From Candidatus Sumerlaeota bacterium (GTDB taxonomy: Bacteria > Sumerlaeota > Sumerlaeia > JADFCT01), in the NCBI GenBank assembly GCA_026398575.1, contig JAPLSP010000643.1, forward strand, positions 1 through 7,872: a stretch of DNA of 7,872 bases. Reading direction: 5' to 3'. A model generated the notes under the pieces. That model saw only the letters and a program-made list of their open reading frames with translations, made no database searches and had not been told where the DNA came from. This document shows, in pieces, positions 1 through 4,983 of this stretch. Position 1 is the first letter of the stretch. The number at the start of each line of letters is the position of its first letter. A program made the translations under genes and the position numbers.

Positions 1-91
1 GATTCGAAAACTGTTGGGCCTGGGCACGCCGTGGCGGCGCAATATGGCGACGCGAAAACGAACGTCGAGAGGGAAGGGGAAAGGCAGCTAA
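1..91 (+). CDS. Possible C-terminal end of a gene entering from the left edge (partial)
   Basis: One plus-strand frame (codons beginning at position 2) is open from the edge to a TAA at 89-91. It gives 29 residues ending in a basic tail rich in Arg, Lys and Gly (for example RKLLGLGTPWRR near its start). Basic tails of this kind are common at real protein ends, and the stop would sit 71 bases from the convergent stop of the VWA gene, a normal arrangement. The piece is too short to identify. Another plus-strand frame is also open here, to a TAG at about 208, and so is a minus-strand frame from an ATG at 100, so the choice of frame is uncertain. Confidence 0.25.
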   Translation, partial: IRKLLGLGTPWRRNMATRKRTSRGKGKGS

Positions 92-129
92 AAATGTCAT
101 ACGGTTATGGCGGCAAGCCACCTTACTCC

Positions 130-145
130 AAAAGCTGGCGCAGCT
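130..145 (-). terminator. Weak terminator-like hairpin after the VWA gene
   Basis: Read on the minus strand, about 18 bases past the VWA stop codon, AGCTG-CGC-CAGCT forms a 5-bp stem with a 3-base loop and runs into a short T stretch (four T, counting the end of the stem). G-T pairs could add two more base pairs. The location fits a terminator, but the stem is short and the T tract is poor, so this is only a candidate. Confidence 0.2.
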
Positions 146-162
146 CCTGTCCGCATGAATAT

Positions 163-3100
163 TCATTTCTTGCCCATCTTTCCCCGGGCTCGGGCGCGGG
201 CGGCTAGCAAGCGGTTGGTGGCGGCTTGCTCGATGGTTGGTTCTTGTGCGGCGGCGCTATTGTCTTCTTTAGGGAGAGGTGGCGGCGACGCGGCCAATAC
301 TGCTGATGCGCTCGACACTTCTGATGCGTTCGAGGCTTCAGATGTGCCCGATGCGCCTTCTCCCATGCTCAATCGCTTGGCGACGTCGCCGCGGATATAA
401 GGCGCTGCGGCGGCAGCAGCTGTTGCAGCGGTTTCCTTCTGCTCTTTCTGCTCCTTGCGCGCCGCTTTCGTCGCTGGCTTTACAGGCGTATCGGCTCCTG
501 TAACCGTCGCCAGACCTGCCAGTTCTCCCGGCGCCGCTGCTTCGCTCTGCGAAGGCGCCTCGCCAATCCGCGCGCGGGCCCGGCGTTTGCTGGCCTTGAG
601 CGCCGCCATCCGCTCGTCGCTAAATGTCCGCCGCCGGAAGCCGATCATCGGAATGAGTTTTTCCACAAACCGCCAGACCACTTCCCAATGCTCGGTATCC
701 AGCCGGACGCGCCGCACGCCGATATCCAAGGGGATCAGCAGCAATGCCAGCCATGCCAGCGGATACCAGATATCCTGCGGCGAGCGGACGCCATGCCCGC
801 GGTGTTTGAACCACTCCGGCAGCGCGGGGGCGATCCGTCCCGCGGTCGCTTCGGCGATCTGCTTCATCAGATAGTGGTTGGATTTCAGGTCGCGATATTC
901 CGGCGGATAGGAGACGACGAAGCCGGCGGTGGCGGGCGGTTGTTTGCCGCCGGTGACCGTGGCGATGAAGGCGCCGTCTTTGGCGGCGTCGAAGTCGCCT
1001 TCATAGCGCCCCGGGCCTGTCTGGCGCAGGGGGACGCGCAGCGTTTCGAAATCCGGCGTGACGACGTTGGCGCCGAGATCGAGGAAATTGATGAACTGCT
1101 CGTCGCCTTCATTGACGGCGTCCACGACGATCTTGCCCTTGCTTCCCTCGACGGTCACGCGCGGATGCAGCGCCCCCTGCCGCGCGTTGCGCATGACCCA
1201 CCGCGCGCACTGCGGCCAGAACTTGTTGAAGCCGGTCCACTCCACCCATTCGGACGCCCACCGGTTCTTGGCGTCGGAAGCGAAGGCCAGCGACTTGCCC
1301 AGGCCGTATTGCCAGACGGCGAGTATCGGCGCGGTGTGGTCCTTGACGGTGGAACGCAGGATGAGCTCGGAGTTCGGCTTCTGCTCCGTGGCGACGAAGC
1401 CCTTGAGCGGCGGCAGGGCGCCGATCCCTTTCAGGATTTCATGCGATTGGGAAACGGCGGGAACGAAGGGTTGTTCGATCAGATACGAGCGCTGCACGCG
1501 GACGGTTTCTTTCGTGAAAATACGCGGCGTGTCGCGCGGATCAATGGTGGCGTAAAACTTTCCGTTTCCCATGCGCGCCAGTTCTTCGAGCAGCTTCTTG
1601 TCGGCGTCCGGACCGACGCCGACAGTCGAAAGCGTGATGTTTGCGGCCTTCATGCGCCGGATGATGTGATCCCAATCGCCCGGCGCCGTCATGCCATCGG
1701 TCAGGGCGATGATGTGTTTGATCTGGGCTTTCTCGGCTTCGAGCGCATCGGCGGCCATTTCCAGCGCCGGATACATCGCCGTGCCGCCGCCGGCGGCGAT
1801 GGAAAAGATGCGGTCAATGATGACGCTACGATTCTTCACGTCCGTCATGGGTTGGACCCATTTGCCCGCCGAATCGAAGGTGACAACGCCGACGCGGTCG
1901 CGCGGCGTCATCATCTCGATGGCGCGGGCAGCGGCTGCGCAGGCGAGCTTGACCTTGGTTTCGCCGTGCGTCCCCATGCTCATGCTGCCGGACTTGTCTA
2001 TCGCCATAGCAAGCGCCAGACTGGGGAATTGCATCTTGTCCTTGAGTTCCATGTTGACGGGAAGGGCCTCCTCGACCGGCGTCTTGGCGTAGCCCCCGAC
2101 GCCGAAGGAATCTTCGCCGCCGATCATGGCCAGGCCGCCGCCCATGTCGCGCACATAGACGTTGAGGACCTTCATCTGCTCTTCCGACAGCTGATTGGCG
2201 GGAATGTTGGCCAGGAAAATCGCGTCGTAGTTTTGCGCCTGGGCGGCCGCGATGGGGGGCGAGGGCGCCGCCTCGACGGGAATGTTGTCCACCTTGAGCG
2301 CATTGGAGATGAAGCGCGCGTCCTCCGGTTCGCCCACGATCAGGATGCGCGGTTTGCCGGCGATCAGGCTGAAGGCGGCGGCGTGGTTGTTGTCGGGCGT
2401 GGTGTCGCGCAGGCTTTCAATCCTCGCCTCGTATGTGTGGAAGCCGGAGTCTTTTTCGGAATGCTGGATCGTGAAAATGTTTTTCCCTTCGCGCAGCATG
2501 ACTTCCTGTTTGGCCACGAAAGGGCCGTCGCGATAAAGCCGCAGAGTGGCCGGACCCGGCGAGGTGGTGTCCACCGTGATCTTGATATCGAACGGCTTGT
2601 CCACGTCTTCACGATCGGGAACCTGGACGCGCTCGACGAGGGTTTCGCCCGCGATCTGGCGTTCGATGGGATGGACGTCAATCGCAATGCCGCCGGCCGA
2701 GGCCATGCGGACTTCCTGCTCGGCCGAGCCGACGTTCTGGTTGCCGTCGGTGAATAGGATGATGCGCTTTTCGGCGTCCTCGGGGAAAAGACCCGAGGCC
2801 AGGCGCAAGGCGCGGCTCAAATCTGTCCGGCGCTGCGAGACGACGGCCGTGAACTTTTGAAAGGCCGGCTTGACGGCAGGCGACATTTCCACCGCGGCGT
2901 CTTCGCCAAAAACGATCACGCCCGCCAGGTCCTGGGGCGTCATGGTTTCGACCGAGGCGGCGATGCTGTCCAGAATGGATTTGTCCAAATCGGCGCGCGC
3001 GCTGTCGGATCCATCCACCAGGAAAAGGACGCAAAGTTTTTCAGAGAATCGAACCCATTGCGCGCCGCCCAGAGAAAAGATCAGCAGCAGCAGAATCAGC

Positions 3101-3240
3101 GCGCGCAGCGCCAGCGCCAGCCAGCGCCGCGTGGGCGAGAGCGCCACCAGGCTTTTGCGCGCGATGATATAGAGCAGCGGCAAGAGCGGCAGCAGCCAAA
3201 GAGCGGCGGGATGGGTGAAACTGAGGGGGAATTGCCACAT
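163..3240 (-). CDS. Large membrane protein with two VWA domains around a glutamine-amidotransferase-like domain
   Basis: This 1025-residue protein belongs to the bacterial VWA/GATase-like membrane proteins related to BatA-type proteins. Two hydrophobic helices (about 12-27 and 41-59) flank a basic loop (RK at 28-29, RR at 38-39), which suggests the N-terminus faces outward and residues 60-820 are periplasmic. VWA domain 1 (about 68-195) has a full MIDAS set: DGSDS at 76-80, T139, and TDG with D165. A class I GATase-like Rossmann domain (about 296-400) has the GGG and MIGGEDSFG segments near 367-380, with no obvious catalytic Cys-His pair. VWA domain 2 (about 406-580) is also intact: DKSGS at 415-419, T487, D515. 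A beta-rich region (about 690-780) leads to a third helix (826-843) and a low-complexity, Ala/Lys/Glu-rich, probably cytoplasmic tail. The ATG at 3240 fits the N-terminal helix but has no Shine-Dalgarno sequence. The metal-binding domains suggest protein-protein contacts in the envelope; the exact role is unknown. It lies 156 nt downstream of lptB, probably co-transcribed. Confidence 0.9.
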   Translation of the reverse strand: MWQFPLSFTHPAALWLLPLLPLLYIIARKSLVALSPTRRWLALALRALILLLLIFSLGGAQWVRFSEKLCVLFLVDGSDSARADLDKSILDSIAASVETMTPQDLAGVIVFGEDAAVEMSPAVKPAFQKFTAVVSQRRTDLSRALRLASGLFPEDAEKRIILFTDGNQNVGSAEQEVRMASAGGIAIDVHPIERQIAGETLVERVQVPDREDVDKPFDIKITVDTTSPGPATLRLYRDGPFVAKQEVMLREGKNIFTIQHSEKDSGFHTYEARIESLRDTTPDNNHAAAFSLIAGKPRILIVGEPEDARFISNALKVDNIPVEAAPSPPIAAAQAQNYDAIFLANIPANQLSEEQMKVLNVYVRDMGGGLAMIGGEDSFGVGGYAKTPVEEALPVNMELKDKMQFPSLALAMAIDKSGSMSMGTHGETKVKLACAAAARAIEMMTPRDRVGVVTFDSAGKWVQPMTDVKNRSVIIDRIFSIAAGGGTAMYPALEMAADALEAEKAQIKHIIALTDGMTAPGDWDHIIRRMKAANITLSTVGVGPDADKKLLEELARMGNGKFYATIDPRDTPRIFTKETVRVQRSYLIEQPFVPAVSQSHEILKGIGALPPLKGFVATEQKPNSELILRSTVKDHTAPILAVWQYGLGKSLAFASDAKNRWASEWVEWTGFNKFWPQCARWVMRNARQGALHPRVTVEGSKGKIVVDAVNEGDEQFINFLDLGANVVTPDFETLRVPLRQTGPGRYEGDFDAAKDGAFIATVTGGKQPPATAGFVVSYPPEYRDLKSNHYLMKQIAEATAGRIAPALPEWFKHRGHGVRSPQDIWYPLAWLALLLIPLDIGVRRVRLDTEHWEVVWRFVEKLIPMIGFRRRTFSDERMAALKASKRRARARIGEAPSQSEAAAPGELAGLATVTGADTPVKPATKAARKEQKEQKETAATAAAAAAPYIRGDVAKRLSMGEGASGTSEASNASEVSSASAVLAASPPPLPKEDNSAAAQEPTIEQAATNRLLAARARARGKMGKK
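298..351. repeat. 18-bp degenerate tandem repeat inside the VWA gene tail
   Basis: Three adjacent 18-base units lie at 298-315, 316-333 and 334-351. The first two match at 15 of 18 positions and the second and third at 12 of 18. On the minus strand they encode an Ser/Ala/Glu-rich stretch at about residues 963-980 of the VWA protein (EASNASEVSSAS core). The unit length is a multiple of three, so copy number can change without breaking the frame. This supports a disordered spacer-like tail. Confidence 0.6.
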
Positions 3241-3248
3241 GGCGAGGG

Positions 3249-3290
3249 AATGTAAAATGAAAAATGAAAAATGAGAAATGTAAAATGAAC
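3249..3290. repeat. Heptad tandem array, AATGNAA type, copy A
   Basis: Six consecutive 7-base units of the form AATGTAA or AATGAAA (one AATGAGA, last one AATGAAC) fill this stretch. It ends 9 bases before the start codon of the VWA gene. Its first 35 bases are an inverted match, with three mismatches, to 3361-3395. An mRNA running from lptB into the VWA gene could therefore fold these two arrays into an A/U-rich stem with a loop of about 77 bases (3284-3360), placed just upstream of a start codon that has no Shine-Dalgarno sequence. Confidence 0.75.
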
Positions 3291-3360
3291 AGCGATTTCG
3301 CGTTCATGGAAGTGAGCGCGAATCATCTGCCGGGCATTATTCTTGTTTCTCCGAAGCGGG

Positions 3361-3395
3361 TTTCATTTCTCATTTTACATTTTACATTTTACATT
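3361..3395. repeat. Heptad tandem array, inverted orientation, copy B
   Basis: On the minus strand this reads as five 7-base units: three AATGTAA, one AATGAGA and one AATGAAA. It ends directly against the lptB stop codon at 3397-3399. It is the inverted partner of the array at 3249-3290. The 65 bases between the arrays (3291-3360 less the array edges) show no coding potential that I can support. Confidence 0.75.
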
Positions 3396-3396
3396 G

Positions 3397-4173
3397 TTAT
3401 CTTCGGATGATTTCGCTCTCGTCCATGCGGAACCGCTCGCCCAGGTAGAGTTTGCGGGCCTGCTCGTCGTTGATCAGGAATTCAGCCGGTCCTGAAATCT
3501 CGACTCTCCCCTCGAAGATAATATACGACCGGTCGGTGATCGCCAGGGTTTCGCGGACGCTATGGTCCGTGATCAGCACGCCGATATTACTGTCGGCCAT
3601 CTGATGGATCACGTCCTGCAGGTCTTCGACGCCTTTAGGGTCCACGGCGGCGAACGGCTCGTCGAGCAGAATGAACTTGGGCTGTGTTACCAACGCGCGC
3701 GCGATCTCAACACGCCGCTTTTCGCCGCCCGAACACTCATAGCCGAGATTTTTGCGCACATGGTTGATGCCCATGTCCTCCAGGATGCTTTCCTGCCGCT
3801 CCTTGCGTTCGGCGGGGGTCAGCGGCAAGGTTTCGAGGATCGCTTTGATGTTATCCTCGACGGTCAGTTTGCGGAAGATCGAGTCTTCCTGCGCCAGATA
3901 GCTGATGCCTTTACGCGCGCGAATGAACATCGGGTCATGAGTGATTTCATCGTCATCAATGTAAACCCGCCCGGCGGTGGGGCGGCACAGGCCGATGATC
4001 ATGTTGAAGCTGGTTGTTTTGCCCGCGCCATTGGGCCCCAGCAGGCCGACGATCTCGCCTTGCCGAAGTTCGATGTTCACGTCATTGACAACGCGCCGTC
4101 CGCTATACGATTTAACGAGCCCTTTGCCGCGCAGAACGGCTTTATATTCCTGGATTGTTTTGAACTTGCCCAT
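3397..4173 (-). CDS. lptB: LPS export ABC transporter ATP-binding protein LptB
   Basis: LptB is the cytoplasmic ATPase that powers the LptFG complex, pulling LPS from the inner membrane and pushing it along the LptC-LptA bridge to the outer membrane. The 258-residue protein has every ABC ATPase element: Walker A GPNGAGKT (46-53, K52), Q-loop Q95, signature CSGGE (147-151) followed by the KRRVEIARAL segment typical of LptB, Walker B with D171-E172, D-loop VDP (177-179) and switch H204. The C-terminal KLYLGERF (241-248) is also characteristic. It is about 17 residues longer than E. coli LptB, mainly from an N-terminal extension. ATG 4173 is the only reasonable start: upstream in frame there is a TGA and no ATG. 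A weak GGCGG lies 13 or more bases upstream. The signature begins with Cys instead of the usual Leu. No lptA or lptC is found beside it in this window. Confidence 0.93.
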   Translation of the reverse strand: MGKFKTIQEYKAVLRGKGLVKSYSGRRVVNDVNIELRQGEIVGLLGPNGAGKTTSFNMIIGLCRPTAGRVYIDDDEITHDPMFIRARKGISYLAQEDSIFRKLTVEDNIKAILETLPLTPAERKERQESILEDMGINHVRKNLGYECSGGEKRRVEIARALVTQPKFILLDEPFAAVDPKGVEDLQDVIHQMADSNIGVLITDHSVRETLAITDRSYIIFEGRVEISGPAEFLINDEQARKLYLGERFRMDESEIIRR

Positions 4174-4263
4174 ACGCTTTTGCGCCGCCTTTCGCTGGAC
4201 AATCCTTCGCGCGAGAAATACACACCCGCTGCGCGCTGTCGCCAGCGGTCAAATAGTGATTTC

Positions 4264-4293
4264 TTCATATCCTTCCCTACCCAGCCGGGTCAA
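4264..4293 (-). promoter_or_regulatory. Candidate promoter for lptB and the VWA gene
   Basis: On the minus strand TTGACC (4293-4288) is followed 18 bases later by TATGAA (4269-4264), matching the sigma-70 consensus at 5 of 6 and 4 of 6 positions. Transcription would begin roughly 80 bases before the lptB ATG. The match is ordinary in quality and rests on consensus alone. Confidence 0.25.
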
Positions 4294-4333
4294 GGAGGAT
4301 AGCTCTCATGCCTGGCGCGGTAAACCGCAGCCA

Positions 4334-4375
4334 AATGTAAAATGAAAAATGAGCAATGATAAATTGAAAATGAAT
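4334..4375. repeat. Heptad tandem array, copy C
   Basis: Six 7-base units begin AATGTAA, AATGAAA, AATGAGC and then decay (AATGATA, AATTGAA, AATGAAT). The unit and orientation are those of the array at 3249-3290, so the same repeat occurs on both sides of lptB. Confidence 0.65.
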
Positions 4376-4497
4376 GACCGATTCTGCATCAGCATTAAAA
4401 ATTTGAAAATTTGCCCTGCAAGATGCTGCGTCAGCGCTGCCTTGCTTTAGCGGTGTCGTTGCGGTCGTTGCAGGCCTTCCGAGAATGCTGACCAAAG

Positions 4498-4530
4498 AAA
4501 TTTGAAATTTGAGATCTGAAATTTGAAATA
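4498..4530. repeat. Second heptad-period repeat, AAATTTG type
   Basis: The units are AAATTTG (4498-4504), AAATTTG (4505-4511), AGATCTG (4512-4518), AAATTTG (4519-4525) and a partial AAATA. A shorter two-unit version with one extra A is at 4399-4413. The period of 7 equals that of the AATGNAA arrays although the sequence differs. The centre AGATCT gives it near-palindromic symmetry. Confidence 0.6.
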
Positions 4531-4580
4531 TCCGAGTGAGAGACGAATTCTCATTCCAGCAGCGCAAGAAGCTGAGATTA

Positions 4581-4601
4581 TTTTCAAACTCAGTTTGAAA
4601 A
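4581..4601. repeat. 9-bp perfect hairpin with 3-base loop
   Basis: TTTTCAAAC (4581-4589) and GTTTGAAAA (4593-4601) are perfect inverted repeats around TCA. The stem is AT-rich and is not followed by a T tract on the plus strand, so it does not look like a standard terminator; a protein-binding site or a chance hairpin is possible. Confidence 0.4.
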
Positions 4602-4623
4602 AATATGCTGCTTCGCGGCGCGA

Positions 4624-4688
4624 CATCCGTGTTATCCGCGAAATCCGTGGTTAATTTTCAACCACGGATTTCGCGGATAACACGGATG
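4624..4688. repeat. Perfect 29-bp inverted repeat with 7-base loop
   Basis: Left arm 4624-4652 and right arm 4660-4688 are perfect reverse complements (arm core TCCGTGTTATCCGCG), separated by AATTTTC. The resulting hairpin would be very stable. From memory, near-identical 'ATCCGTGGTT' / 'AACCACGGAT' elements are scattered in intergenic regions of many unrelated environmental genomes, so this is most likely a dispersed palindromic repeat rather than a site specific to its neighbours. No transposase is nearby. Confidence 0.8.
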
Positions 4689-4693
4689 GCAAT

Positions 4694-4715
4694 GAACAAC
4701 AACATGTTGTCGTTC
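4694..4715. promoter_or_regulatory. 22-bp operator-like palindrome
   Basis: The sequence centred between 4704 and 4705 is a palindrome with 11-base arms and one mismatched pair (A4698/C4711); the inner 12 bases ACAACATGTTGT are perfect. Size and symmetry suit a dimeric DNA-binding regulator. It overlaps the -35-like box at 4707-4712, the position expected for a repressor site. No regulator gene is in the window. Confidence 0.35.
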
Positions 4716-4736
4716 GGCGCGGGATAATGGCATAAT
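4707..4736 (+). promoter_or_regulatory. Candidate distal promoter for the glycosidase gene
   Basis: TTGTCG (4707-4712) is followed 18 bases later by CATAAT (4731-4736), preceded by TGG, so the -10 box has the extended TGn form. The -10 box matches consensus at 5 of 6 positions and the -35 box at 4 of 6. A second possible -10, GATAAT, is at 4723-4728. Transcription from here would leave a leader of about 240 bases containing several inverted repeats. Confidence 0.3.
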
Positions 4737-4760
4737 GTATGACAAAATAATACATACATT
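4734..4760. repeat. 8-bp inverted repeat overlapping the distal -10 box
   Basis: AATGTATG (4734-4741) and CATACATT (4753-4760) are perfect inverted repeats with an 11-base spacer. The left arm overlaps the CATAAT box. Inside the spacer begins TGACAAAATAAT (4740-4751), which itself pairs perfectly with ATTATTTTGTCA at 4798-4809, so two alternative pairings share these bases. Confidence 0.4.
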
Positions 4761-4892
4761 CTCGTAGGAACATAGCTGAATGAGGAAATAGTTCTGCATT
4801 ATTTTGTCACTCGTGCTCTGGGCGTTTGGTTCACTTGTGTGGGATGCGCCCTCTGCGGAAATTTTTGTTGGGAATTCTTGTTGGGAATCCGA

Positions 4893-4920
4893 TTGACTGC
4901 CCATGATTAATCGGCATAGT
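4893..4920 (+). promoter_or_regulatory. Candidate proximal promoter for the glycosidase gene
   Basis: TTGACT (4893-4898) and CATAGT (4915-4920) are spaced by 16 bases and match the sigma-70 boxes at 5 of 6 and 4 of 6 positions. Transcription would start about 55 bases before the ATG at 4984. It is the simpler of the two promoter candidates for this gene. Just upstream, TTGTTGGGAAT occurs twice in direct orientation (4865-4875 and 4878-4888), a possible activator site. Confidence 0.3.
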
Positions 4921-4971
4921 GACTTGCTCTGAGATGATGCGATCTTGATTTGGAAAACGAGTGCGTTTCGC

Positions 4972-4978
4972 AAGGAGG
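4972..4978 (+). promoter_or_regulatory. Strong ribosome binding site fixing the glycosidase start
   Basis: AAGGAGG lies 5 bases before ATG 4984. This decides the start: the same frame also has a TTG at 4945 with no such signal, and an ATG at 4990 that is spaced less well. It is the only perfect Shine-Dalgarno in front of a real gene in this window. Confidence 0.8.
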
Positions 4979-4983
4979 AGGAC

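Larger units (their letters stand above)
4174..4983. other. AT-rich intergenic region between divergent lptB and the glycosidase gene
   Basis: These 810 bases hold no protein-coding gene I can support. Open frames crossing it translate the repeats (for example FQISDLKFQIS from the AAATTTG repeat, or INHGFRG from the 29-bp inverted repeat) and are not genes. The region contains, from left to right, candidate promoter boxes for lptB, a heptad array, an AAATTTG repeat, a 9-bp hairpin, a 29-bp inverted repeat, and a palindrome-rich zone with promoter-like boxes facing the glycosidase. The part from about 4414 to 4497 shows nothing recognisable. Confidence 0.7.

Noticed and set aside
688..2757. 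A 689-codon open frame on the plus strand, antisense to the VWA gene
   Set aside because: It lies wholly within the clearly supported VWA gene. Its translation is Gly/Arg/His/Asp-rich with no recognisable domain, as expected for an antisense frame in GC-rich DNA with few stop codons.
4077..4268. A 63-codon minus-strand frame overlapping the start of lptB, with GGGAAGGAT before its ATG
   Set aside because: Its second half is just lptB in another frame and the first 32 residues are an unremarkable basic stretch. The purine-rich sequence before the ATG is the only support. It is not LptA, which would be longer and have a signal peptide.
3562..4302. A 246-codon plus-strand frame antisense to lptB
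   Set aside because: lptB has all ABC motifs in the opposite strand; the antisense product has no domain features and no ribosome binding site that I can see.
3249..4375. The repeat copies around lptB read as a CRISPR array or a transposon with terminal inverted repeats
   Set aside because: Units are only 7 bases, adjacent and without unique spacers, so they are not CRISPR. The enclosed gene is lptB, copies A and C have the same orientation, and there is no transposase.
4277..4567. A 96-codon minus-strand frame between lptB and the glycosidase
   Set aside because: The translation is made from the heptad repeats (FQISDLKFQIS and FHFQFIIAHF segments) and has no domain or ribosome binding site.
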